This document shows positions 32,544-40,680 of a stretch of 64,000 nt of DNA, one piece after another. Where the stretch lies: NCBI GenBank assembly GCA_016177705.1, contig JACOUT010000016.1:38860-102859 (forward strand), in the 5' to 3' direction. The DNA comes from Deltaproteobacteria bacterium. Lineage in GTDB: Bacteria; Myxococcota; UBA727; VGSZ01. The notes beneath the pieces are model-generated. The model was not told where the DNA came from, searched no databases, and saw only the letters and a list, made by a program, of their open reading frames with translations. The position numbers and the translations under genes were made by a program. Each line of letters opens with the position of its first letter. The first letter of the stretch is position 1.

Positions 32544-35369
32544 ATGCACCTGCTCCGCCACCTCCCGCGCACGTTGCTGCTCTCCACCGTCGCCGCCGCG
32601 CTGATGGCGTGCCCGGGACCGCCCGTCGACGAGCCGGCGCCCGACCTTCGCATTCTGCCCGTCGCGCTCGACCTCGGCGCCGTGCTGCTCGGCGTGGGCG
32701 CCACCGGTACCGTCTCCATCGTCAACAACGGCGACGCCGCCTGGGATCCGGGCGAGGCGCCGGGCCTGGCCGGGGCGGACCTGGCCGCCTTCGCCATCAC
32801 GGAGCCGTGTGCGCTGCCGCTCGCTGCCGGCGGCCTGTGCGCGATCGGGGTCACCTTCACGCCCACCGAGGCGCGCCCCCATCGGGTGGAGCTGACCATC
32901 CCGAGCGACCCCGCCGTCATCGTGCCCATCACGGCCACCGTGCGCGGCGTGCGCTTCACGCCCGCCACCCTCGACTTCGGCGGCGTGCAGCCGGGGGACA
33001 CGGTGAGCGGCTCCATCTCGATCGAGAACGTCGGCAGCGACGTGCTCGATGTGCCGCTGGCTGTCGAGGGCGCCGGCTTCGTGCTCGCGGGCGGCGCGCG
33101 CACGGTGCCCATCGGCGTCGGCGCCTCCACCGACGTGCAGGTCACCTTCGCACCGAGCGGCGTGGGCGCCATGAACGGGCGCCTGGTCGCCGATCTCTGC
33201 GCTGACACGGACTGCGATCCTGGCGCTGCGCTGATCGGCGAGGGGGCGGTGCCGGTGGTGGCCCTCTCACCCGCCTCCGTCGACTTCGGCGCGGTCGCCG
33301 CAGACAGCACCGCCAACGCCACGGTGACGGTGCAAAACAGCGGCGGCGCAGAGCTGGTGGTGAGCGCCTTGGAGCTCGCCGACGCCTCGGGCTTCACCAC
33401 CATCACCGCCGCGCCCACGCTGCCCGCCACGGTCGCAGCCGGGGAGTCCGTCACGGTGACGCTGCGCTACGCGCCCACGCAAGGTCTGGCCGCGCTCGAC
33501 GGCCAGCTGACCGTGACGAGCAACGACCCGGCGACGCCGAGCGCTACCCTGGCCGTGACCGGCTCCACCCCCGGCCCCGGCCTGGTTTCCTCGCCCACCG
33601 CGCTCGACTTCGGCGTGCTCGACGAGGGCGAAGCGGCGGAGCTGGACCTGACGGTGCGCTCGTCGGGCACGGCCACGGCGGTCATCGACGCCATCGCGCT
33701 CGACACCGGCGCGCCGTTCTCCATCGTGGGCGCGCTGCCCACGCTGCCCGCATCGGTCGCCGTGGGTGACACGCTGACGGTGCGGGTGCGCGCGAGCGCC
33801 GGTCCGAACGACCTGGTCGGCCGCGCCGACGTCGTGCGCTTCACGTTGCAGGGCGCGGGTGACCGCGCGGTACCGGTGTCGTTCGCCGGCGGCGCCAGCG
33901 GCTGCGTGCCGACCGTGGTCGAGCCCTTCGTCGACATCTCGAACGTGGCGCTCGGCACCACCGAGTCGGCGAGCATCTGGATCACCAACGGCGGCACCAC
34001 GCCGTGCGTGCTGGTGTCGGCGGTGCAAGCGCCCGACCTGCCCTTCTCCTCCGAGATCACCTTCAACGCCGGCGGCCTGGCGACCATCGCGCCCGGCGCG
34101 ACCGGCGCGCTGGCGTTCTCCGCCGCGCTGGCGAGCGAGATCTCGGTGGCCGGCAGCGTCGACGTCACCTTTCAGAACGTGGCGGCGATGCGGCTGACCG
34201 CGTTCGCGGCCGGCGTGGTGCCCACGCTGTTCAGCGAGATTGACGGCGTCGACCTCGGCATCCTGCCCGACGGCTGCGTGTTCGGCGAGCAAGCCGTGGT
34301 GCTCGAGAACACCGATACGGTGGACGTCATCATCCGATCGATCACGATCGAGCCGCCCGGCTCGCCCTTCGTGGTGCTCGACGGGCCAAGCCCGCTGCCT
34401 GCCGGGCTGGTCGCGGGCCGCAAGGACGTGATCACGGTGGGGCGCGTCGTTGCGCCCGAGGGCAGCTACCAGGCCTGGCTGGTGGTGCGTGGCTCCGCCA
34501 ACGTGGTGCGCGTGCCGCTCGCGATGGAGGTGTCGGCGCCGGGGACAGCAATCACGCAGCGCTACCTGGCGCCGAGCGCGGCCATGCTCGACGTGCTGTT
34601 CATCGTCGACAACTCGGGCTCGATGTCGGACGACCAGGAGGAGCTGGCCACCAACTTCCCGCTGTTCCTGGCCCAGCCGCAGTTCAACGACGGCAGCGTC
34701 GATCTGCACCTCGGCGTCACCACCACCGACACCGACGCGGGCGGTGAGGAGGGCCGGCTCATCGGCGACCCGTTCGTGGTCACGAGCGACACACCGAACA
34801 TGGCCACCGAGTTCGCCGACAACGCGCGCGTCGGCACCGGGGGCAGCGGCGACGAGAAGGGTCTGCTCGCTATGGAGCTGGCGCTCAGCCCGCCCAACGT
34901 GCCCGGCTTCAACGACGTCTTCTATCGGCCGGAGGCGGCGCTGGCGGTGGTGATCGTCTCGGACGAGCCAGACAGCAGCCCGGACACGGTGCAGTACTAC
35001 GTGGACTTCCTGCGCGGCATCAAAGGCGGCGGCCTGGCCGAGGGCCTGGTCGACCTGTCGGCCGTGATCGACGGCGTCTATGGCACCGGCTACATCGAGG
35101 CGGTCGCCGCCCTCGGCGGCATGAGCCTCGACATTACGACCAGTTGGGGCGCGCAGCTCGGCTCGCTCGCCGACGGCCTGGCGGACCTGCCGCAGATCTT
35201 CCGCCTTGGCGACGTGCCGAGCGGCGGCGTGGTCAACGTCTCCGTCGACGGCGCTCCCGCGGTGGGCGTGCAGGTGGACGCGCCCAACAAGATGTTCGCG
35301 CTCGGCGTCAGGGCGCCGGTCGGCTCGCTGGTGGAGGCGGTCTACAACGGCGCGTGCTCGCCACCCTGA
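32544..35369 (+). CDS. Secreted lipoprotein with ASH-like repeats and a vWA domain
   Basis: 941 residues. The signal ends at the lipobox LMAC (Cys near residue 22). Five or six beta-sandwich repeats of about 100 residues, each with a phrase such as LDFGxVxxGxxxxxxVxxxNxG, are ASH/choice-of-anchor domains. At about residues 690-870 is a von Willebrand A domain with MIDAS motif VDNSGSMS and a later TDTDAGGEEG/SDEPD. A short beta-sandwich tail follows. Surface display with metal-dependent ligand binding is likely. It is transcribed divergently from the SWIB gene. Confidence 0.85.
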   Translation: MHLLRHLPRTLLLSTVAAALMACPGPPVDEPAPDLRILPVALDLGAVLLGVGATGTVSIVNNGDAAWDPGEAPGLAGADLAAFAITEPCALPLAAGGLCAIGVTFTPTEARPHRVELTIPSDPAVIVPITATVRGVRFTPATLDFGGVQPGDTVSGSISIENVGSDVLDVPLAVEGAGFVLAGGARTVPIGVGASTDVQVTFAPSGVGAMNGRLVADLCADTDCDPGAALIGEGAVPVVALSPASVDFGAVAADSTANATVTVQNSGGAELVVSALELADASGFTTITAAPTLPATVAAGESVTVTLRYAPTQGLAALDGQLTVTSNDPATPSATLAVTGSTPGPGLVSSPTALDFGVLDEGEAAELDLTVRSSGTATAVIDAIALDTGAPFSIVGALPTLPASVAVGDTLTVRVRASAGPNDLVGRADVVRFTLQGAGDRAVPVSFAGGASGCVPTVVEPFVDISNVALGTTESASIWITNGGTTPCVLVSAVQAPDLPFSSEITFNAGGLATIAPGATGALAFSAALASEISVAGSVDVTFQNVAAMRLTAFAAGVVPTLFSEIDGVDLGILPDGCVFGEQAVVLENTDTVDVIIRSITIEPPGSPFVVLDGPSPLPAGLVAGRKDVITVGRVVAPEGSYQAWLVVRGSANVVRVPLAMEVSAPGTAITQRYLAPSAAMLDVLFIVDNSGSMSDDQEELATNFPLFLAQPQFNDGSVDLHLGVTTTDTDAGGEEGRLIGDPFVVTSDTPNMATEFADNARVGTGGSGDEKGLLAMELALSPPNVPGFNDVFYRPEAALAVVIVSDEPDSSPDTVQYYVDFLRGIKGGGLAEGLVDLSAVIDGVYGTGYIEAVAALGGMSLDITTSWGAQLGSLADGLADLPQIFRLGDVPSGGVVNVSVDGAPAVGVQVDAPNKMFALGVRAPVGSLVEAVYNGACSPP

Positions 35370-35378
35370 TCGTCGTCG

Positions 35379-36032
35379 TCACGGTTGGAGCAGTACGACG
35401 TTCTTGTTGCCGCTCATGCTCTTGGGCGTCGGCTGGCGATAGCCGGCGCGCACCCACTTGGCCCAGCGCACGCCGCCTCGGTCGGCCAGCTCGATGATGA
35501 TGCCCTCGCTGTTCGCCTCGCCCCACGCCGAGGCGCCGCACAAGGACTCGAGCGGGCGTCTGCCGATGACGCCCGAGAAGATCGGCTCCACCACCGGCAG
35601 GCCGGCCTCGCGCAGCCGGCGCAGCGACTCGGCGCGCGCCACCAGCCGTCCGCGCGGGTCGCGCATGCTGTAGAGCAGCGCCGCCGAGGGCAGCGTCTGG
35701 TAGGCGACCTCGAGGCGATGCCACAGCCACTCGCCGTACACGTGGCTGCCGTCCTTGACGAGCGGCATCAGCTCGCGCTCGCGCTGGCGCACCCACAGGT
35801 CGGCGGCGCGCAACACGCGCCCGCCGAGCGCCGGCAGCCAGTCGGCCTTGAGGCCGGCGCGCACCTCGCCGTCAGCCGACAAGCGCACCGTCAGCGACAC
35901 GCCGTCGGTCTTCTCGCTCACCACCACGCGGCGCGAAAAGAACGGCGCCGCCTCGTCGGGCGTGAGCACCAGGTCGTCGTCGCCCACGACGCTGCCGGGC
36001 AGGTGCGGGATGCGCGGGATGGTGCCCCTCAT
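35379..36032 (-). CDS. RNA ligase family protein (nucleotidyltransferase core only)
   Basis: 217 residues. All nucleotidyltransferase motifs are readable: I with the adenylated Lys in KTDG (Lys 41), III in VYGEWLW (98-104), IIIa in YSMRDPRG, IV in EGIII (176-180) and V with Lys 192 in WAKWVR. This is the Rnl-type core without an OB fold or other appendage, as in the smallest RNA ligases. Its ATG overlaps the stop of the fused kinase gene (ATGA), which points to a joint RNA or nucleotide-processing pathway. Substrate unknown. Confidence 0.85.
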   Translation of the reverse strand: MRGTIPRIPHLPGSVVGDDDLVLTPDEAAPFFSRRVVVSEKTDGVSLTVRLSADGEVRAGLKADWLPALGGRVLRAADLWVRQRERELMPLVKDGSHVYGEWLWHRLEVAYQTLPSAALLYSMRDPRGRLVARAESLRRLREAGLPVVEPIFSGVIGRRPLESLCGASAWGEANSEGIIIELADRGGVRWAKWVRAGYRQPTPKSMSGNKNVVLLQP

Positions 36033-37741
36033 CCGCGCCCCCCCGAGCCGCGCAGGCGGCGCGCCAGGCGGTCGGCGAGCGCCTCGACGTCGCCCGCGAC
36101 GCGGACGCGCACGGCGCCCTTCGGCACCAGCGCGGGCGCCGCGGCGCGCGTGCGATCGATCCGGTCGCGCGCGCGCATGGCCGCCACCAGCCTCTTGCTG
36201 TCGGCGCCGGCGCGGCCGCGCACCAGCGAGGCGCGCACCCGCTCGTCGACGTCGACGTAGAAGGAGGCGACCGCGTCCGGCCGCAACACGGTCTTGACGT
36301 CCCTCCCCTCGACCACGGCCGCGCGCACCTGCACTGCCGCGTCGAGCACCGGGCGCAGCGCGCGACGCACGTCGGGCAGGCGCGCCCAGGCAGCGACGCG
36401 CTCCTCCACCGGCAGCGTGTCGAGCGAGGCGAACAAGGGCACGCCGTCCACCGCGATGCCGCCGTCGTCGGTCAGCACCATCGGCGTGCGCGCGAGCAGC
36501 CGCAGCAGGCGCGCCAGGTCGGCGGGCCGCTCGGGGTCGAGGCCATGCTCGAGCGCGAGCAGCGTCGCCGCACGGTAGGCGAGGCCGGTGCCGACATGGG
36601 GCACCCGAAGCCGACGCGCGAGCGCGCGCGCAAGCGGGCTCTTACCCGAGCCGGCGGCGCCGTCGATGGCGATGACACCCGAAAAGGCGCGCCGCCTTGA
36701 CCGCTCGAGCTTGACGGGGCGCTCGAGCAGCGCCGAGAGCTGCGCCTCCACCTGCGGCCGGCGTGTGGCGAGCCACCCCGGCGCCGCGCGTCGACGTCCT
36801 GCCGCCGCAGCCGCGTAGTGCGACGCCGCCGACAGCGCCGAGAACGCGGCGGCGATCGGCCGATAGAGGAAGTAGCGGTCGAGCCGGTCGGCGCGCGTCG
36901 CCTCGCAATAGGCGTCGAGCAGGCACAGCTCCTGGTGGCGCGACAGGGCGGCGAAGCTGGTGAAGCGCACCAGGTCGATGAGCGGATCGGCGATACCGGC
37001 CAGCTCGAAGTCGATGAGCGCCGCGCGTGTGCCCGAGCCGCGCCCCGAGAACAGCAGGTTGCGCGCGCGAACGTCGCCGTGACAAAGCGCACGCGGCGTG
37101 TCGTCGTCGAGATCCCACCAGTGATCGGCGACCGCGCGCCCGGCGGCTTTGACGAGCGCGCGCAGCGCGCTGTGGTCCCGTGCCGACAGCACCTGCTCGG
37201 CGGCGAGCAGCTCGAGGCAGCGCTCGGTGAAGCGCACCATCGAGGGCGCCGCCACGCCGCCCATGAGGGGCGGCCCGTCCTTGACGCGCACGCGATGCAG
37301 GGCCGCGAGCGCGCGGGCAGCGGCGGCGAGTGCGTCCTCGTCGAGCACGGCGCGCTCGACGCCCGGCACGGCGGTCATGACCAGCACGGCGCCGCCGGGC
37401 ACGTCGATGCGGCGCGGCGCGCGTGCGGCGCTGGCATCGGCGCCGGCGGCGACGGTGGCGACCACGCCGCGCACGCTCGAGGCCCACACCAGGCCGGGCG
37501 CCTCGACGTCGCGTGCGCGCGCCAACAGCTCGAGCGCCCAGCGCTCGCACACGGCGGCGTCGGTCGGATCGGTGCGCAGCTTGGCGAAGAAGGTGCCGCC
37601 GGCGGCGCGCACGCGCGCGACCACGCTGCCGCCGCCTTCGGTTCGCGGGAGCGGCGAGACCCTCGCGCGCGCGAGTCGGTGGTCCGACTCGGCGGCGAGG
37701 GTCAAAGCCGCTTGCAGGAAGCGCGAGGACCGATCAACCAC
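36029..37741 (-). CDS. Fused APH-type kinase and cytidylate-kinase-like protein
   Basis: 570 residues from a GTG at 37741. The first half (about 40-330) is an aminoglycoside-phosphotransferase-like kinase with CHGDVRARN (HGDxxxxN, near residue 220) and ALIDFELAG. The second half (about 355-570) is a Cmk-like P-loop kinase: DGAAGSGKSPLARALARRL with VGTGLAYRAAT, DTLPVEERVA, VVEGRDVKTVLRPDAV and Arg-rich lid. Cmk signatures GRDxGT and YRA are partly changed (GRDVKTV). The start overlaps the previous gene by 8 nt and the end overlaps the RNA ligase gene by 4 nt. The combination suggests phosphorylation of RNA ends or of a nucleotide for ligation; this is inference. Confidence 0.8.
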   Translation of the reverse strand: MVDRSSRFLQAALTLAAESDHRLARARVSPLPRTEGGGSVVARVRAAGGTFFAKLRTDPTDAAVCERWALELLARARDVEAPGLVWASSVRGVVATVAAGADASAARAPRRIDVPGGAVLVMTAVPGVERAVLDEDALAAAARALAALHRVRVKDGPPLMGGVAAPSMVRFTERCLELLAAEQVLSARDHSALRALVKAAGRAVADHWWDLDDDTPRALCHGDVRARNLLFSGRGSGTRAALIDFELAGIADPLIDLVRFTSFAALSRHQELCLLDAYCEATRADRLDRYFLYRPIAAAFSALSAASHYAAAAAGRRRAAPGWLATRRPQVEAQLSALLERPVKLERSRRRAFSGVIAIDGAAGSGKSPLARALARRLRVPHVGTGLAYRAATLLALEHGLDPERPADLARLLRLLARTPMVLTDDGGIAVDGVPLFASLDTLPVEERVAAWARLPDVRRALRPVLDAAVQVRAAVVEGRDVKTVLRPDAVASFYVDVDERVRASLVRGRAGADSKRLVAAMRARDRIDRTRAAAPALVPKGAVRVRVAGDVEALADRLARRLRGSGGRG

Positions 37742-38096
37742 CGTAGGGGCTGAACGAGACGCTGCGCACCGCGTTGCGAATCTTCTTCTCGAGGTCGGCC
37801 AGCTTGCCGGCCTTGCCGTCCATGTTGGCGCCGAGCAGCTCGCGCGCCTCACGGTAGGCGGCGCCGGTCAGCGGCCAGTTCCGGTCGGCCGCGCGCACGG
37901 TCTTGGCGAGCGCGTTGCGAGCCGCCGCCAGACCCTTCTCGGAGTCGGCGCCGTTGTACTCGGCCTTGATCTGGTTCATCCCCTTGGTCACGGTCTTCTT
38001 GACCTCGGCGGCGCTGATGCGCCCGCCGGTCGCGGCCGCGGCCTTGAAGTCCTTCATGAGCTTGGGGAAGATGCCTCGGTCGATGGTCAGCGACAT
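37734..38096 (-). CDS. Small helical protein with SPYGG C-terminus
   Basis: 120 residues from an ATG at 38096, with GGAGA about 6 nt upstream. It is largely helical and Lys/Ala-rich (KLMKDFKAAAATGGRISAAE, LADLEKKIRNAVRSV) and ends in SFSPYGG. The next gene upstream ends in TASPYGA, so two otherwise unlike proteins share a C-terminal tag. Its stop lies within the start region of the kinase fusion gene (8-nt overlap). No family was recognised. Confidence 0.7.
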   Translation of the reverse strand: MSLTIDRGIFPKLMKDFKAAAATGGRISAAEVKKTVTKGMNQIKAEYNGADSEKGLAAARNALAKTVRAADRNWPLTGAAYREARELLGANMDGKAGKLADLEKKIRNAVRSVSFSPYGG

Positions 38097-38136
38097 GTAC
38101 TCTCCGAAAGAGCGCATCGGCGCTCGGGTTGGGTGC

Positions 38137-38153
38137 GCGCACAATGTGTGCGC
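38137..38153 (-). promoter_or_regulatory. 17-bp palindrome upstream of the SPYGG gene
   Basis: GCGCACA-ATG-TGTGCGC, with perfect 7-bp arms, lies 40 nt upstream of the start of the 120-residue gene and inside a 160-bp gap. A repressor site for the kinase-ligase operon is plausible. No clear -35/-10 pair could be fixed around it. Confidence 0.45.
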
Positions 38154-38256
38154 TGGTGGACTCTGCACCTACATTCTCGGAACGATCCGGCAGCGGTTGC
38201 GTGGATCCCCGGCGCAGCCGCCGGATCCGATTCGCCCGCACGGTCAGACGTAGGGT

Positions 38257-38577
38257 TCAGGCGCCGTAGGGGCTCGCGGTCTCGCTCTTGGCCGCCGCCT
38301 GCACCCGGGCGATGAGCTGCTCGAGCGCCGGCGTGCGCTCGGTGCCGAGCAGGCGTCCGACCAGGTCGCGCACCCGGCCTTGGGCGCCGGTCCCCTCGAG
38401 CTCTTCGCGCAGGCGGCGCTCGACCTGGTCATGGCGGCTTGGGCGAGAGACCTTGTCGGCGGCGCGGGCGTTGGACTTGGTCGCCGTCTTGGCGGTGCGG
38501 GTCGCTTCGCCGTCCTGGCGCTTGCTGGCTCGCTCGGTCGCTGTACCTGACCGCCGATTTTTCTTGTTGATCTGCAT
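38257..38577 (-). CDS. Small basic protein with SPYGA C-terminus
   Basis: 106 residues from the ATG at 38577. The N-terminal half is very basic (INKKNRRSG..., KRQDGEATRTAKTATKSNAR). The second half is helical (VERRLREELE, RVRDLVGRLLG, LEQLIARVQAA) and ends in TASPYGA, matching the SPYGG end of the next gene. A nucleic-acid-binding role is suggested by charge alone. Divergent from the HEAT-like gene, with 46 nt between. Confidence 0.6.
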   Translation of the reverse strand: MQINKKNRRSGTATERASKRQDGEATRTAKTATKSNARAADKVSRPSRHDQVERRLREELEGTGAQGRVRDLVGRLLGTERTPALEQLIARVQAAAKSETASPYGA

Positions 38578-38623
38578 GGACCGCCGCCTTGAGGATGCTC
38601 CACGGTAGCACGAGCGCGCGCGC

Positions 38624-39250
38624 ATGACCGAACCCCTCGACGAGCTGATCCAAGAGCTGATCAGGGAGCCCCCAGAAGAGGTGTTCCGGCTCTACTTGTC
38701 GCTCCTCCAGCAAGACCGCGATCGCGCGCAGGTGGCCGCGCTGGCGCTGCGCGATCAGGCGCGCGCCGGGCTCATCGAAGCGCGCATGGTGCCGCTGCTC
38801 GACGCCTGCCTCTACGAAGCGCCCGACGGCCCGAGCGTCGTCCACCTCGGCAAGGCACTGGCGGCGTTTGGCCGCAAGGCGGCGAGCGCGGCGCCGACGC
38901 TCGCCGACCGCATCCGCGAGCTGCACGTGACCAACGACACGGAGTACTGGATCCTCGACGGCGCGCTCTGGTCGCTCGCCTACCTCGGCGGTGACGCCGC
39001 GCGCCGGCTGCTCGACGAGCTTGCCGACGAGCAGCCGGCGCGCGCCGTGCGCTCGCAGTCGGTCTACCAAGGCACCATGACGCGCGAGGCGCGCGCCAAG
39101 CGCTTCACCGACACCTTGATCGGGTGCGGCAAGCTCGTCGGCGGGCCCGACCCGGGCGCGTGGCGTGAGAAGAAGACGACGCTCAAGCCGCAGAAACGCG
39201 CGCCCGAACCTGCGCGGCACAATGCGCTCAGCGTGCGCGCTCGTCGCTAG
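38624..39250 (+). CDS. HEAT-repeat-like protein of unknown function
   Basis: 208 residues, alpha-helical throughout. Helix pairs such as VVHLGKALAAFGRKAASAAP and WILDGALWSLAYLGGDAAR repeat the HEAT-like pattern of Leu/Ala positions. No catalytic motif and no signal peptide. A basic tail follows. The 3' end overlaps the convergent hydrolase gene by 23 bp. It may be a scaffold or adaptor. Confidence 0.65.
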   Translation: MTEPLDELIQELIREPPEEVFRLYLSLLQQDRDRAQVAALALRDQARAGLIEARMVPLLDACLYEAPDGPSVVHLGKALAAFGRKAASAAPTLADRIRELHVTNDTEYWILDGALWSLAYLGGDAARRLLDELADEQPARAVRSQSVYQGTMTREARAKRFTDTLIGCGKLVGGPDPGAWREKKTTLKPQKRAPEPARHNALSVRARR

Positions 39251-39881
39251 GGACGAAGCGCAGCAACCACGCGCGCGCCAGGCGCGACACCTGGTCGATG
39301 GCGCCCGGCTCCTCGAACAGGTGCGTGGCGCCCGGCACCACCGCCAGCTCCTTGGTGCACGAGAGCGACGCGAGCGCCGACCGGTTGAGCCCCAGCACCT
39401 CCGTGTCGGCGCCGCCGACGATCAGCAGCGTGGGCGCCCTCACGTCGGCGAGCGCGCGGCCGGCCAGGTCGGGGCGGCCGCCGCGTGACACCACGGCGCG
39501 CACGACGTCGGGGCGCTCGGCGGCGGCGGCGAGCGCGGCCGCCGCGCCGGTGCTGGCGCCAAACAGCCCGAGGGGCAAGTTCGCCGCCTCGCGCTCGGCC
39601 CAGGCGATGGCCTCGAGCACGCGCGCGGCCAAGAGCGCGATGTCGAAGCGCAGCTCGCGCGTCGACTGATCGAAGCGGTCCTCCTCTGGCGTCAGCAGGT
39701 CGACCAGCAGCGTGGCCAGGCCGCCGTCCTCGAGCGCGGCGGCGATGGCGCGATTGCGCGGGCTGTGACGGCTACTGCCCGAGCCGTGCGCGAACAGCAC
39801 CAAGCCGCGCGCATGCCGCGGCACGCTGAGCGTCGCGCAGGTGTGATCGCCCTCGACGGGGATGGTGATCTCGCTCTGCAC
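39228..39881 (-). CDS. Alpha/beta hydrolase (dienelactone-hydrolase-like)
   Basis: 217 residues from a GTG at 39881. The fold shows FAHGSGSSRHSPRNR, the nucleophile elbow LFGASTGAAAAL (GxSxG, Ser in GASTG), an Asp in VGGADTEV and the catalytic His in VPGATHLFEEPG. These are the DLH-like hydrolases often called phosphoribosyltransferase-associated. The substrate is unknown. An upstream open frame exists but has no family similarity. Confidence 0.87.
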   Translation of the reverse strand: MQSEITIPVEGDHTCATLSVPRHARGLVLFAHGSGSSRHSPRNRAIAAALEDGGLATLLVDLLTPEEDRFDQSTRELRFDIALLAARVLEAIAWAEREAANLPLGLFGASTGAAAALAAAAERPDVVRAVVSRGGRPDLAGRALADVRAPTLLIVGGADTEVLGLNRSALASLSCTKELAVVPGATHLFEEPGAIDQVSRLARAWLLRFVPSDERAR

Positions 39882-40031
39882 GTCTCGCCTCGCAGGAAGA
39901 GCCTGGGGGGCGGCAATGCAGTCGGCGTGCCCGCGGTCGCCGCCGGCCCGGCGCGCGCGCATGCGCGCTCGCCGGGCGCATGGCGCTGCGCGCGGTGCCA
40001 TACCCCACACGAGACGCGTGTTCGCGCGCTA

Positions 40032-40595
40032 TTACTTGCCGGGGGCGGGAGCGGCGGCGTCGGGCTTCGCGCCGGCCTTGTCTTCGGCCTTGGCGTCCGC
40101 CTTGGCCTTGGCCTTGCCGCCCTTGTTGCCCTTGGGAACGAGCTGGAGCACGTGGTAGGTCACGGCCCAGCGCTCCTCCTCGGAGAGCTGCGGGTAGCCG
40201 ACCATGGGCGTGTCCTTGACGCCGGTGGTGATGGTGGTGAACACCTGCTCCGGCTTGGTGCCCTGCTTGAAGGGATCCTTGGCGAAGTCGCGCGGCGGCG
40301 GCACCAGCGCCTGGCCCACCGGCCCCTTGCCGTCCCCCTTCTCGCCGTGACAAGGCACGCAGTTGACGTCGTAGACCTTCTTGCCCGCCTCGAGCAGCTC
40401 GGGCGTCTTCTTGGGCGCCTTGGGCGGCTGCGGCTTCTCCGGGTTTGCGGGTGTGGCCGGGGTAGCGGGCGTGGCCGGGGTAGCGGGCGTGGCAGGGGTT
40501 GCGGGCGCGGCGGGCGTGGCGGGCGCTTGGGCAACGGCCGGCAGCGCGGTAGCCGTGACTGCGGCGACGGCGAGGGCAGCGAACGAGCGGATCAT
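40032..40595 (-). CDS. Periplasmic c-type cytochrome with (ATP)n linker
   Basis: 187 residues. The signal peptide ends AVAQA near residue 23. A low-complexity Ala-Thr-Pro repeat (about 24-50) and Lys/Pro linker precede one heme site CVPCH (79-83) and the distal Met in DTPMVGYP, as in class I cytochromes c. The C-terminal 40 residues are a Lys/Ala-rich tail. It is transcribed away from the ArsR-rhodanese gene from overlapping promoters and could be the electron acceptor of the sulfur-oxidising enzymes to its right. Confidence 0.9.
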   Translation of the reverse strand: MIRSFAALAVAAVTATALPAVAQAPATPAAPATPATPATPATPATPATPANPEKPQPPKAPKKTPELLEAGKKVYDVNCVPCHGEKGDGKGPVGQALVPPPRDFAKDPFKQGTKPEQVFTTITTGVKDTPMVGYPQLSEEERWAVTYHVLQLVPKGNKGGKAKAKADAKAEDKAGAKPDAAAPAPGK

Positions 40596-40623
40596 CTCAG
40601 GCTCCTGGGCAGGCTGGTCGAGC

Positions 40624-40671
40624 TTGACGCTCGCGGCATGATTGCATATTCAATGGATAACTTGATTTCAA
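40624..40671. promoter_or_regulatory. Overlapping divergent promoters with a 14-bp dyad
   Basis: In the 85-bp gap, a rare AT-rich island holds two promoters. Plus strand: TTGACG (40624-40629), 17 nt, TATTCA (40647-40652). Minus strand: TTGAAA (40671-40666), 17 nt, TATGCA (40648-40643). Both -10 elements lie in the dyad ATTGCATATTCAAT (40641-40654), which equals its reverse complement at 12 of 14 positions. This is the kind of site bound by ArsR-family repressors, so the regulator at 40681 probably controls both directions. Confidence 0.7.
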
Positions 40672-40680
40672 GAGGACGCG

